From Sporosarcina koreensis (GTDB taxonomy: Bacteria > Bacillota > Bacilli > Bacillales_A > Planococcaceae): a DNA stretch of 64,000 nucleotides. This document shows, piece by piece, positions 38,882 through 49,517 of the stretch. The stretch is taken from contig NZ_LN651336.1 in the NCBI RefSeq assembly GCF_000826145.2, forward strand, positions 2,501 to 66,500. Direction: 5' to 3'. Each line of letters begins with the position of its first letter. The stretch's first letter is position 1. Position numbers and translations under genes: made by a program. The notes under the pieces are model-generated. The model was not told the origin of the DNA and did not search any database. It saw only the letters and a program-made list of their open reading frames with translations.

Positions 38882-38931
38882 CAAAAAGCCGGCACCCGCT
38901 CACTTGTGAAAGTGTACCGGGCACCGGCTGT
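38882..38931 (-). terminator. Leader terminator, expression platform of the lysine riboswitch
   Basis: On the minus strand, GCCGGTGCCCG pairs with CGGGTGCCGGC, with an inner CACTT/AAGTG stem, then TTTTTGTTTT. It stands about 40 bases before the coding start, so it must control readthrough into the transporter gene. Confidence 0.88.
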
Positions 38932-39009
38932 CTACATGTCGTTTGTTTGATAATCACGTTCGTTATCCAACTGACGATTGTAGCTCATCACGGACAATAT
39001 AACGTCCAT

Positions 39010-39151
39010 GACAGTGCCATTCCTGTTCGAAATGACCCCAACCGCAATGGAGATGACCTCCATACGGCTTCGGCAAAACTTCCTTTTTCACATGGTCTTC
39101 AACGTCACTCTCGCATGTGATACTCATAAGCAATGCAGCCTCTACCCTATC
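39010..39151 (-). ncRNA. Lysine riboswitch (L box) aptamer
   Basis: Read on the minus strand. P1 pairs GATAG (39147-39151) with CTGTC (39010-39014). Next come the conserved AGAGGCTGC and TATGAGTA of P2, an arm closed by TCACATG/CATGTGA, the core GGAAGTTTTGCCGAAG (compare GGGAGCGTTGCCGAAG), a stem with TATGGAG/CTCCATTG, then GGTTGGGGTC and a last arm. Order and motifs match the lysine riboswitch. At about 140 bases it is a compact version. Ligand binding should favour the downstream terminator and shut the gene off. Confidence 0.82.
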
Positions 39152-39171
39152 GAATATGATATTACCTTTTC

Positions 39172-39200
39172 AGCATACCAGATAGTGAAGGGACATGCAA
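39172..39200 (-). promoter_or_regulatory. Promoter of the riboswitch-transporter transcript
   Basis: TTGCAT (39195-39200) and TATGCT (39172-39177) on the minus strand are separated by 17 bases. This gives a start about 15 bases ahead of the aptamer. Confidence 0.65.
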
Positions 39201-39206
39201 GGGAGC

Positions 39207-39974
39207 TTACGGAGCATTCGTGTCGCCCATCGGCACTTCGATATTAGCCGGACTCTGTCCCCCCTTCGTGTAGATTTGAGGTACGACTCCCTGGATGATG
39301 CCGATCGCCACTGGGAAGGAATGCTCGACAGTACTCTGTTTTGTCGCCACCGGGATGATGATTTCAACATTGACTTCCAGGATTATGTTCACTTCCATAT
39401 ACACGTTGTTAATGCCGTATTCCGTGATTTTCGTATCGATATTGCCATGGACATCACCGATGATATGGAAACGGATCGGTATTTTCGGGCCAAGATTACC
39501 GAGCAGCGGAATGCCCGCCACCTGCCCGATCGGCACGAAAAAGACGACCCCGCCGTGTTTCTCCATTTCCTCAGTGTCAAAGTCGATCCCTTCCCCGTCC
39601 GGCAGCATTGCCAGATCTCCGGATTCCGCCCGGTCCAGATGCTCCTCCACAAGCTCATGGATCTCCGCCATGATCTGACTGATCGTCTCGGCATCGACTT
39701 TCATCGTCACGGTCTCTTTTGAATCGTTCGGGATATTGATGAGCACATCATTGACATCCAGGACACTGTCCGACCTGGATTGGATCGCCTGGCTGATGAC
39801 GTGCGCCGCTATTTTACGTGTCTGCACCTCAGCATATTTCATGTAGACGGGTGTCAGTTTGGCATTCAGATAATAGAAACTGAAGACGATCGCCACCACT
39901 AACGACGGCAGGAGGATTTTGAGCCATCTGCCTTTCGATTTCTTCCGCTTCGGAACTTGCGTATGGAATCTCAA
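39207..39974 (-). CDS. yunB: Sporulation protein YunB family
   Basis: A 255-residue protein. A basic N-terminus (VPKRKKSKGRWLK) precedes one membrane helix (ILLPSLVVAIVFSFYYL) and an extracytoplasmic domain with LTPVYMKYAEVQTRKIAAHVI and VPIGQVAGIPLLGNLGPKIPIRFHIIGDVHGNI. It matches YunB, a sigma-E controlled sporulation protein in B. subtilis. The start is TTG at 39974. Its GGAGGTG site lies in the 3' arm of the hairpin that follows yunD, so initiation may depend on that hairpin. Confidence 0.88.
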   Translation of the reverse strand: MRFHTQVPKRKKSKGRWLKILLPSLVVAIVFSFYYLNAKLTPVYMKYAEVQTRKIAAHVISQAIQSRSDSVLDVNDVLINIPNDSKETVTMKVDAETISQIMAEIHELVEEHLDRAESGDLAMLPDGEGIDFDTEEMEKHGGVVFFVPIGQVAGIPLLGNLGPKIPIRFHIIGDVHGNIDTKITEYGINNVYMEVNIILEVNVEIIIPVATKQSTVEHSFPVAIGIIQGVVPQIYTKGGQSPANIEVPMGDTNAP

Positions 39975-40020
39975 AAAGGCAGCACCTCCTTTTCATATCC
40001 TATGAAAGGGGGGTGCTGCC
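39972..40020 (-). terminator. yunD terminator that contains the yunB ribosome binding site
   Basis: On the minus strand, GGCAGCACC...TTTCAT pairs with ATGAAAAGGAGGTGCTGCC around GATAT-like loop bases, followed by TTTTT. The 3' arm includes AAGGAGGTG, and the T run runs straight into the TTG start codon of yunB. Confidence 0.85.
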
Positions 40021-40024
40021 TATG

Positions 40025-41398
40025 TCAGTTTCCAAGCTGCCTGCCATACCAGCCGGCGATATCCCGGATCAGTTCAGGGACGAGATAATCGATCTTTTCG
40101 GACTTCATGTCCGGGTAGAAGAAGCCGAATGTGAACATGTCCAGGGTGGCCAGCTTATAGGTTCTATCCATCCGGACACGCTCGCTCCCTATGTACAGCA
40201 GGCCGTCTTCCATTGAAAGCCGGGTCTGGATCATGGCCCCCATCATCGTGCCCCGGAAGCCGAGCCCTCTCACTTCCGTACGGATCCATGAAGGATCATC
40301 CGAAATGATCCAATACTCGAGCAGTGCCCGGCCGGTCACCGTCATGACACAGGCATTGATGGGATGCGGCAGAACGCGGTGCAGATCGCGCAGCGTCACA
40401 TCCCCTTCCGGCAGGCTCCCGAGAAACAGACCGGCATTGAATAGTGCGCAGTCCGCACCTGTATACGCCAGCAGCGCCCTTCCGAAGAAATCCGACAGGC
40501 CGCTCGGACCCGACAGATTCTGGCTGAGCGGACACGGGGACTTGAACACAGTTTCATCAAGCAGTTCCTCACCCGCCTGCAGGAAAAGTCCGAACGCCCG
40601 CTCCGCTGCCGGCGGAGCATTCAGCTGTTCAGCCGGTATGACGGCAGCTACCCTGTCCGTGATTTGTCCGGCTTCCAGCGTGATGCACATATGGCCGACA
40701 TACTGCCCGTATTTGCCGGTGGCGGCGAGAAGGGTAGTTCCTTCCCATTCACCGCGCAGGAACAGGTGATGAGTGTGTGCACCGAGGATGACATCGATGT
40801 CCCCCGTCTCCGCTGCAAGTTTTCTGTCTTCATGGATCCCCAGATGGGACAGGCAGATGACCACATCGGATGTTTCTTTCAGCTGTTCCGCGAGTGTCTT
40901 CAGGATGGGCAGTGGCTCACTGACAGCCCAGCCGAGCTTCCCGTAGAAGGCTTCATAGACCGCTGTCGCCGCGATGACGGCAACTGAAGTGCCCTGTGCT
41001 GTCTCGTATTGTTCATAAGGGACTGCCCACTCCAGCGGACGGCCGCCCGCTTCCGACAGGTTTGCGACGATGACATCGAACGCCGCGTCATCGTACAGAT
41101 GTGCAAGATCTTCCGGAGGCAGTGTGATCCCTTCATTGTTGCCGATCGTAACCGCATCGTAGCGGGCCCGGTTCAGCAATTCGGTATTCCCTTTCCCATG
41201 TGTCGCTTCCGTGAAAGGGTGCGAGCGGTCCACGAAGTCCCCGAGATCGAACACGAAGACCGATTCTCCAGCCAGCTCATGCTGTTTGCGCTGCTGGAGC
41301 AGATACTCGTGGATGCCCGGCCAGTTGTCAAAATGGCTGTGTACATCATTCGTATGATAGATATGGATCGTTTCCGTTTTCTGTGTAATGCCGATCAT
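40025..41398 (-). CDS. yunD: Cytosolic 5'-nucleotidase-like metallophosphoesterase YunD
   Basis: A 457-residue two-domain enzyme of the UshA/5'-nucleotidase family. The metallophosphoesterase domain shows HIYHTNDVHSHFDNW, FDLGDFVDRS, TIGNNEG (usually GNHE, here NNEG), LSHLGIHED and LGAHTHHLF. The C-terminal substrate domain follows from about 270. There is no signal peptide, so it acts inside the cell, as YunD does. The GNNE variation is also typical of this subgroup, as far as I recall. It overlaps yunE by four bases. Confidence 0.88.
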   Translation of the reverse strand: MIGITQKTETIHIYHTNDVHSHFDNWPGIHEYLLQQRKQHELAGESVFVFDLGDFVDRSHPFTEATHGKGNTELLNRARYDAVTIGNNEGITLPPEDLAHLYDDAAFDVIVANLSEAGGRPLEWAVPYEQYETAQGTSVAVIAATAVYEAFYGKLGWAVSEPLPILKTLAEQLKETSDVVICLSHLGIHEDRKLAAETGDIDVILGAHTHHLFLRGEWEGTTLLAATGKYGQYVGHMCITLEAGQITDRVAAVIPAEQLNAPPAAERAFGLFLQAGEELLDETVFKSPCPLSQNLSGPSGLSDFFGRALLAYTGADCALFNAGLFLGSLPEGDVTLRDLHRVLPHPINACVMTVTGRALLEYWIISDDPSWIRTEVRGLGFRGTMMGAMIQTRLSMEDGLLYIGSERVRMDRTYKLATLDMFTFGFFYPDMKSEKIDYLVPELIRDIAGWYGRQLGN

Positions 41399-42219
41399 CC
41401 CCAGATTCCGTCAATGATTGAATTGACCCCGAACAGCAGAAGCAATATACGCAATACGACAACGAGCGCTTCGGAGCTCAGCTTCTTATTCAGCATCGAA
41501 CCGACCGTGCCGCCGATATAGGCGCCCGGAATGACTGCGAGCGAATACAGCCAGGGCACATGGCCGAGATAGATATGCGTCCCTGAATTCACAAGCGCGG
41601 ACAGGAACACCATGAGCATCGATGTGCCGACCGCCACGTGGGGCGGGAACAGGAACAGCAGGATCATTCCCGGCACGAGCATCGCTCCGCCGCCGATCCC
41701 GAAAAGACCTGACGTCAGGCCGATGAAAAAGGTGAATACGAGTGCGAACCAGATGGGATACCCGTACACATGGTCCTGACCCTGCGGATCGGTGAATGTG
41801 ATCGGTTTGCCATGGTCGACGAACCAGCGGATCGGTTTTAAATATTTTTTCACAAGCAGAAGTGCCGCCAGGAAGATCAGCAGCAGCCCAAAATAGATAT
41901 TGAATGAATTCAGATCGAGCCCTCTGTTGAAAAAGGCACCGACAATTGTCCCGGGAACACTCCCGGCGAAAAAGATGAGTCCGCTGCGGTAATCGACGGT
42001 CTTCGCTTTCAAGTGATACAGCGTGGACGACAGCCCGTTGAACACCATCATGATGACGGACATGCCGACGACCGTCTGCGGCGTCACATGCGGAATCCAC
42101 CCGAGATCAATGCCGACGAGCAGTGTCACCGGCACGAAGATCGTCCCGCCGCCGAGCCCGACGAGCGAGCCGACGACGCCCGACAGCATGCCGATGGCAA
42201 TGAGCAAAATATATTCCAT
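41395..42219 (-). CDS. yunE: TauE/SafE-family sulfite/anion exporter (YunE)
   Basis: A 274-residue membrane protein with about eight helices in two similar halves, each with the family pattern: GSLVGLGGGTIFVPVTLLVGI (about 15-35) and GLFGIGGGAMLVPGMILLFLFPPHVAVGTSMLMVF (about 170-204). The family exports sulfite, sulfoacetate or other small anions. The substrate here is unknown. It is coupled to yunD and two bases from yunF. Confidence 0.9.
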   Translation of the reverse strand: MEYILLIAIGMLSGVVGSLVGLGGGTIFVPVTLLVGIDLGWIPHVTPQTVVGMSVIMMVFNGLSSTLYHLKAKTVDYRSGLIFFAGSVPGTIVGAFFNRGLDLNSFNIYFGLLLIFLAALLLVKKYLKPIRWFVDHGKPITFTDPQGQDHVYGYPIWFALVFTFFIGLTSGLFGIGGGAMLVPGMILLFLFPPHVAVGTSMLMVFLSALVNSGTHIYLGHVPWLYSLAVIPGAYIGGTVGSMLNKKLSSEALVVVLRILLLLFGVNSIIDGIWG

Positions 42220-42221
42220 TC

Positions 42222-43082
42222 CTATTCCCCCTCAAAGATGTCGAGCTGCTTCGGGGCAAGGTCTTCGAAGGAGAGGCCGAGCATCTGCTGGAACTGTTTC
42301 GCATTCCCGGCAGCATGCCCGCCTGAATTATTGTTGAAGATGACTGCCGTATACGCCGCGTGCTCAGACGCCTGCTCCACAGCCGCCTGGATCTCCTGTA
42401 GCTCCCGATCATTGTAATCATACAAATAGCGGACTTTCCGCCAGGCTTCCCGGCTGCCGCCAGGGTTTTTCCAGCCGGCGAGATTGCGTCCATGCAGCCG
42501 TACCATCGCCTTATCCGGATGCGTCACCCGGGGGATGAACGGCACACTGCCTTCCCCGGCCTGCGGTTCGTCGGTGATGACGTGGATCAGTTTGTTGTCG
42601 GACAGGAACTTGAACGTCTTTTCCCGCAGCTGCTCCGAATACCAGGACTGGTGCCTGAACTCGACAGCCAGATCGAACCCTTCCAGCTGCCCGCATATGT
42701 ATCGTATTTCCTCGACATGCTCTTTGACACAATCGAACCAAGGCGGGAACTGTATGAGGATCATCGACAGCTTGTCCGCTTCCTCGAGCGGCTGCAATGA
42801 CAGACGGAACAGCCGGAACATTTCCTCCTTCGATTCATACGGCAGCTCCCCGCGCAGATGACCGGTCATCCCCTGATACGCTTTGACGATGAACTGGAAA
42901 TGATCCGGCGTCTCCCGTATCCATTTCCGGATATTGCGCTCCGGCTGAATCGCGTAAAATGTAGAGTCCAGCTCCACGATCGGAAAATGCGCGCTGTAAT
43001 CGATCAGTTTGTCTTTGGCGGATGAGGTCGGTGCATAGACATCCGGATGGTCGCCCCAGCCCGTCAGGCCGATTTCTATCAT
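42222..43082 (-). CDS. yunF: DUF72 family protein YunF
   Basis: A 286-residue TIM-barrel-like protein of the DUF72 family. It starts IEIGLTGWGDHP, continues FPIVELDSTFYAIQPERNIRKWIRETPDHFQFIVKAYQGMTGH, and has the conserved VEFRHQSWYSEQ and MVRLHGRN segments. It ends with the NNNSGGHAAGNAKQF motif. The family is widespread and uncharacterised. A GGAGGG-like site precedes the ATG. Confidence 0.9.
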   Translation of the reverse strand: MIEIGLTGWGDHPDVYAPTSSAKDKLIDYSAHFPIVELDSTFYAIQPERNIRKWIRETPDHFQFIVKAYQGMTGHLRGELPYESKEEMFRLFRLSLQPLEEADKLSMILIQFPPWFDCVKEHVEEIRYICGQLEGFDLAVEFRHQSWYSEQLREKTFKFLSDNKLIHVITDEPQAGEGSVPFIPRVTHPDKAMVRLHGRNLAGWKNPGGSREAWRKVRYLYDYNDRELQEIQAAVEQASEHAAYTAVIFNNNSGGHAAGNAKQFQQMLGLSFEDLAPKQLDIFEGE

Positions 43083-43170
43083 GAGAATCCCTCCATTCTT
43101 GTCTTGTTCCTTACCCGTATCATATCATAACTAGTCGTCCTGGCCGGGCAGTCTGCCTGAACGCAGCAAC

Positions 43171-43196
43171 AGCCGGCAGATCGGGATCCGCCGGCT
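43171..43196 (-). terminator. Hairpin after the amidase gene
   Basis: AGCCGGC and GCCGGCT with a 12-base loop lie right after the stop on the minus strand. The following T run is weak. Confidence 0.5.
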
Positions 43197-43200
43197 CTCG

Positions 43201-43911
43201 TTACTCTTCTTTTACATAGACGGTCCAGCCATGGGCGGCCTTGATCAGCTCTGCCGCTTTCTCTGCACTGTCCCGGCTGCTGAATGTGCCCGTCACGAGC
43301 CGGTATGCGCTGCTGCCCAGCGGCTTTTGATTTTGCGGTGTCAAAACCAATCCGAAGTACGCAGCTATCGCGGAAGCTGCTGCCCTTCCTTGTGCCTGCA
43401 GTTTCTGCGAATTGCGGAGTGCAGCAATATCCGTCCGGGAATCCATGAACCCACCTTCCATAAGCACGGCGGGCATACGGGTCTCCCGCAGGACATGGAG
43501 ATTCTTCTTCTTCACTCCCCGATCGCGCAGCCCCATCGCTTTCACGATCTCCGGCTGGATTAACCGGGCGAGCCGGACAGACTCTGGATTCGCATTCCGT
43601 GCATCCATCGTGTACGTTTCCACGCCGCCCCAATCGCCCCAGGAGCCTGTATTCGCATTATGATGGAACGAGATATACAGATCGGCCTGCTGTGCATTCG
43701 CTCGATCTGTCCGCTGTCTGAGCGGTATGTCCGCCATTCCTGATGGATCATCCACCCGTACGACTTCTACGTTTTCATATTGCAATAATGCCGTCTGTGC
43801 AGCCAGCAGAACCCTGTTGTTGAACAGCCATTCCTTCTCCCCGGCGGGCGACTGTTTCCCTGGGGTGCCCAGCCCATGTCCTGCATCCAATACAATACGA
43901 ACCAAAGTCAT
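43201..43911 (-). CDS. N-acetylmuramoyl-L-alanine amidase with SPOR domain, CwlC-like
   Basis: A 236-residue zinc amidase. The Amidase_3 domain (about 4-175) shows IVLDAGHG with the first ligand His, KEWLFNNRVLL with Glu, and ISFHHNANTG with the next His. PAVLMEGGFMD carries the catalytic Glu. A single SPOR repeat follows (about 190-235, YRLVTGTFSSRDSAEKAAEL). There is no signal peptide. That and the domain order resemble CwlC, the mother-cell lysis amidase of sporulation. A phage-type endolysin is the other possibility, but no phage genes are near. Confidence 0.87.
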   Translation of the reverse strand: MTLVRIVLDAGHGLGTPGKQSPAGEKEWLFNNRVLLAAQTALLQYENVEVVRVDDPSGMADIPLRQRTDRANAQQADLYISFHHNANTGSWGDWGGVETYTMDARNANPESVRLARLIQPEIVKAMGLRDRGVKKKNLHVLRETRMPAVLMEGGFMDSRTDIAALRNSQKLQAQGRAAASAIAAYFGLVLTPQNQKPLGSSAYRLVTGTFSSRDSAEKAAELIKAAHGWTVYVKEE

Positions 43912-44029
43912 CGTCTCCTTTCCTTCCTGCCCGTTATATAGGACCCTGCGGCGGAAAGGGATAGCGGCTGCCGGGCAAAAGCATCTGGACGGACAAATTG
44001 TAATCCTGAACCTGTCCGGGTTCCCAAAT

Positions 44030-44059
44030 GAAAAAACCTCTGCACGGATGTGCAGAGGC
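44030..44059 (-). terminator. Terminator of the suf operon
   Basis: On the minus strand, CCTCTGCAC-ATCC-GTGCAGAGG is followed by TTTTTT, ten bases after the sufB stop. Confidence 0.92.
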
Positions 44060-44069
44060 AGGAGGGGGA

Positions 44070-45467
44070 TCAGCCGATCGATCCTTCCATTTCGAACTTG
44101 ATCAAGCGGTTCATTTCCACCGCGTATTCCATCGGCAGTTCTTTCGTGAATGGCTCGATGAAGCCCATGACGATCATTTCGGTCGCTTCCTGTTCGGAGA
44201 TGCCACGGCTCATCAGGTAGAAGAGCTGCTCTTCCGATACTTTGGACACTTTCGCTTCGTGCTCGAGCGAGATGTTGTCGTTCAGGATTTCGTTGTACGG
44301 AATCGTATCGGATGTCGACTTGTCATCCATGATGAGCGTATCGCATTCGATGTTGGAACGGGCGCCGTCCGCTTTCCGTCCGAAGTGGACGATACCGCGG
44401 TAGCTCACTTTTCCGCCGTGCTGTGAAATCGACTTCGACACGATTGTGGACGAAGTGTTCGGTGCCAGGTGCATCATCTTCGCGCCGGCATCCTGATGCT
44501 GGCCTTTTCCGGCGATGGCGATTGATAATGTCATACCGCGGGCGCCTTCACCTTTCAGCAGGACTGCCGGGTATTTCATCGTCAGTTTGGAACCGATGTT
44601 GCCGTCGATCCATTCCATCGTCGCGTTCGCTTCACAGACCGCACGCTTCGTCACGAGATTGTAGACGTTGTTCGCCCAGTTCTGGATCGTCGTATAACGG
44701 CAGTACGCGTCTTTCTTGATGATGATTTCGACGACTGCACTGTGCAGGGAGTTTGTCGTGTAGACAGGTGCTGTACAGCCTTCCACATAGTGGACGCTTG
44801 CGCCTTCGTCGACGATGATGAGCGTACGCTCGAACTGTCCCATGTTTTCCGAGTTGATCCGGAAATAGGCTTGCAGCGGTGTATCGACTTTCACGCCCGG
44901 CGGCACATAGATGAACGATCCACCCGACCAGACAGCCGAGTTCAGTGCGGCGAACTTGTTGTCCGAATTCGGGATGACGGTGCCCCAGTACTGCTTGAAG
45001 AGTTCTTCGTTCTCGCGGAGCGCGGAGTCCGTGTCCTTGAAGACGATCCCCATGTCTTCGAGCTCTTCTTTCATGTTGTGGTAGACGACTTCCGACTCAT
45101 ACTGAGCCGACACGCCTGCCAGGTATTTCTGTTCCGCTTCCGGAATCCCAAGCTTGTCGAACGTCTGCTTGATCTCTTCCGGCACTTCGTCCCAAGAACG
45201 CTCAGTCGCTTCAGACGGTTTGACGTAGTATGTGATCTCGTCGAAGTTGAGCGAGTTCAGATCGCCGCCCCATTGCGGCATCGGCTTGCTGTAAAACAGC
45301 TCGAGGGATTTCAGGCGGTAGTTGAGCATCCATTCCGGTTCTTCTTTCATGCGCGAGATCTCTTCGACGATTTCTTTCGTCAGACCGCGCTCGGAACGGA
45401 ATACAGATACGTCCTTGTCGTGGAACCCGTATTTGTAATCGCCGATTTCCGGCATTTGTTTAGCCAT
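44070..45467 (-). CDS. sufB: Fe-S cluster assembly protein SufB
   Basis: A 465-residue scaffold subunit of the SufBCD complex. Conserved segments are [21 protein letters not shown] at the N-terminus, [25 protein letters not shown] (about 180-205), [10 protein letters not shown] with a conserved Cys, [26 protein letters not shown], and [22 protein letters not shown] near the end. It is the last gene of sufCDSUB, as in B. subtilis, and the most strongly conserved. Confidence 0.96.
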   Translation of the reverse strand: MAKQMPEIGDYKYGFHDKDVSVFRSERGLTKEIVEEISRMKEEPEWMLNYRLKSLELFYSKPMPQWGGDLNSLNFDEITYYVKPSEATERSWDEVPEEIKQTFDKLGIPEAEQKYLAGVSAQYESEVVYHNMKEELEDMGIVFKDTDSALRENEELFKQYWGTVIPNSDNKFAALNSAVWSGGSFIYVPPGVKVDTPLQAYFRINSENMGQFERTLIIVDEGASVHYVEGCTAPVYTTNSLHSAVVEIIIKKDAYCRYTTIQNWANNVYNLVTKRAVCEANATMEWIDGNIGSKLTMKYPAVLLKGEGARGMTLSIAIAGKGQHQDAGAKMMHLAPNTSSTIVSKSISQHGGKVSYRGIVHFGRKADGARSNIECDTLIMDDKSTSDTIPYNEILNDNISLEHEAKVSKVSEEQLFYLMSRGISEQEATEMIVMGFIEPFTKELPMEYAVEMNRLIKFEMEGSIG

Positions 45468-45488
45468 TTGCTATTCCTCCCGTTCATA

Positions 45489-45925
45489 TCATTCGGAATC
45501 GTGTGCGATCCCTTTCTCCATTGCTTTCCATGGCAAGGTTGCGCACTTGATGCGGGCCGGGAATTTGGCCACACCCGTCAATGCCTCGATATCTCCGAAG
45601 TCGACGGTGTCGTCCACGTCCTTGCCGAGCATCATATCGGAGAATGCATGCGCTGCGTGAAGGGCATCTTCGGTATTCTTCCCTTTGACGAGCTGTGTCA
45701 TCATCGAAGCGGAGGCCATCGAAATCGAGCAGCCTTCCCCTTCGAATTTGGCATCTTTCACGATATCGTCTTCCACTTGCAGAGTCAGATGGATGACATC
45801 GCCGCACGTCGGGTTGTTCATGTCGATAGTGACGTTGCCTTCGTCGAGCACACCTTTGTTCCTTGGTGTTTTGTAGTGATCCATGATGACCGATCGGTAC
45901 AGCTGGTCGAGTTTTTCGTTTTTCA

Positions 45926-45926
<1 letters not shown>
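45489..45926 (-). CDS. sufU: Zinc-dependent sulfurtransferase SufU
   Basis: A 145-residue IscU-like protein that accepts persulfide sulphur from SufS. The three cysteines are in NNPTCGDVIHL (Cys40), EGEGCSISMASASMMT (near 65) and RIKCATLPW (near 127). The stretch between the second and third Cys is longer than in IscU, as expected for SufU. The start codon overlaps the sufS stop (TAATG), with AAAGGAG upstream. The frame is open to 46058 without a sensible start. Confidence 0.95.
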
Positions 45927-48453
<2,527 letters not shown>

Positions 48454-48471
48454 GTTCAATCGTCCTCCCTC

Positions 48472-49251
48472 TTACGCTTCTTGTTCTACTGTCTCTTCTT
48501 CGATACCGAGTTCTTCTTTGATCCAGTCATAACCGTGCTCTTCCAGCTTGCGTGCAAGTTCTTCGCCGCCTGATTTGACGACACGGCCCTGCATCATGAC
48601 ATGGACGTGGTCCGGCGTGATGTAGTTCAGCAGGCGCTGGTAGTGGGTGATGATCAGGCAGCCGAAGCCTTCGCCGCGCATTTCGTTGATGCCTGTCGAG
48701 ACGATACGCAAAGCATCGATGTCAAGACCGGAGTCGATCTCGTCGAGTACTGCAAATTTCGGTTTCAGCATCATGAGCTGCAGGATCTCGTTACGCTTCT
48801 TCTCCCCGCCTGAGAATCCTTCGTTCAGATAGCGTGTTGCCATATCTTCATCCATTTCAAGGAGTTCCATTTTGCTGTCGAGTTCACGGATGAACTTCAT
48901 GAGGGAGATCTCATCCCCCTCTTCACGGCGAGCATTGATAGCAGAACGGAGGAAGTCCGCATTCGTGACGCCTGTGATCTCACTCGGATACTGCATGGCC
49001 AGGAACAGACCGGCTTTCGCACGCTCGTCCACTTCCATTTCAAGCACATCTTCGCCGTCCAGCAGGACCGTACCTGATGTCACTTCGTATTTCGGATGCC
49101 CCATGATTGCGGACGCGAGCGTGGATTTACCTGTTCCGTTCGGTCCCATGATTGCATGGATCTCATTTGTATTGATGGTCAAGTTGACCCCTTTAAGTAT
49201 TTCTTTGTCTTCGATTGAAACGTGAAGATCTTTGATTTCCAAAGTTGCCAT
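48472..49251 (-). CDS. sufC: Fe-S cluster assembly ATPase SufC
   Basis: A 259-residue ABC-type ATPase. Walker [19 protein letters not shown] (about 35-52), the SufC-specific [22 protein letters not shown], signature [13 protein letters not shown], and Walker [17 protein letters not shown]. It energises the SufBD scaffold. The ATG at 49251 has GGAGG eight bases upstream and is the first gene of the suf operon. Confidence 0.95.
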   Translation of the reverse strand: MATLEIKDLHVSIEDKEILKGVNLTINTNEIHAIMGPNGTGKSTLASAIMGHPKYEVTSGTVLLDGEDVLEMEVDERAKAGLFLAMQYPSEITGVTNADFLRSAINARREEGDEISLMKFIRELDSKMELLEMDEDMATRYLNEGFSGGEKKRNEILQLMMLKPKFAVLDEIDSGLDIDALRIVSTGINEMRGEGFGCLIITHYQRLLNYITPDHVHVMMQGRVVKSGGEELARKLEEHGYDWIKEELGIEEETVEQEA

Positions 49252-49297
49252 TCCAATACCTCCAGTATGCGTAATAAGATGATTGCTCACCTTCTAA

Positions 49298-49360
49298 TTA
49301 TCATCATTCTAATCTTACCCCATCCCACCGTCCGTTGCAAATCATTGAGAATGATTATAA
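49298..49360 (-). promoter_or_regulatory. Fur/PerR-like boxes in the suf promoter region
   Basis: TGAGAATGATTATAA at 49346-49360 matches the Fur 7-1-7 core TGATAATNATTATCA at 12 of 14 informative positions. On the minus strand it contains a TATAAT -10-like hexamer. On the minus strand, 49298-49312 read TTAGAATGATGATAA, which matches the PerR core TTATAATNATTATAA at 12 of 14. Fur, PerR and Zur sites are hard to tell apart by eye. Confidence 0.5.
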
Positions 49361-49476
49361 ATAATATAAAAATCCTTTAATTCTTCGCGATCAGCAAGTA
49401 TTTTCATTTTCAATTAAGTTTCACAGAGTGAGAATATAAGCCTTCATAAATTGGCTTAAAACCGCGGCTCAGACGC

Positions 49477-49507
49477 AAAAAACCGCTTCCTCCGAAAAGG
49501 AAACGGC
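49477..49507 (-). terminator. Terminator of the DAACS symporter gene
   Basis: On the minus strand, CCGTTTCC...GGAAGCGG is followed by TTTTTTGCG, just past the stop at 49518. Confidence 0.85.
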
Positions 49508-49517
49508 TCGGGCCCGG

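Noticed and set aside
43079-43633. Minus-strand frame of 184 codons inside the amidase gene
   Set aside because: It is out of frame with the conserved Amidase_3 protein and has an atypical composition.
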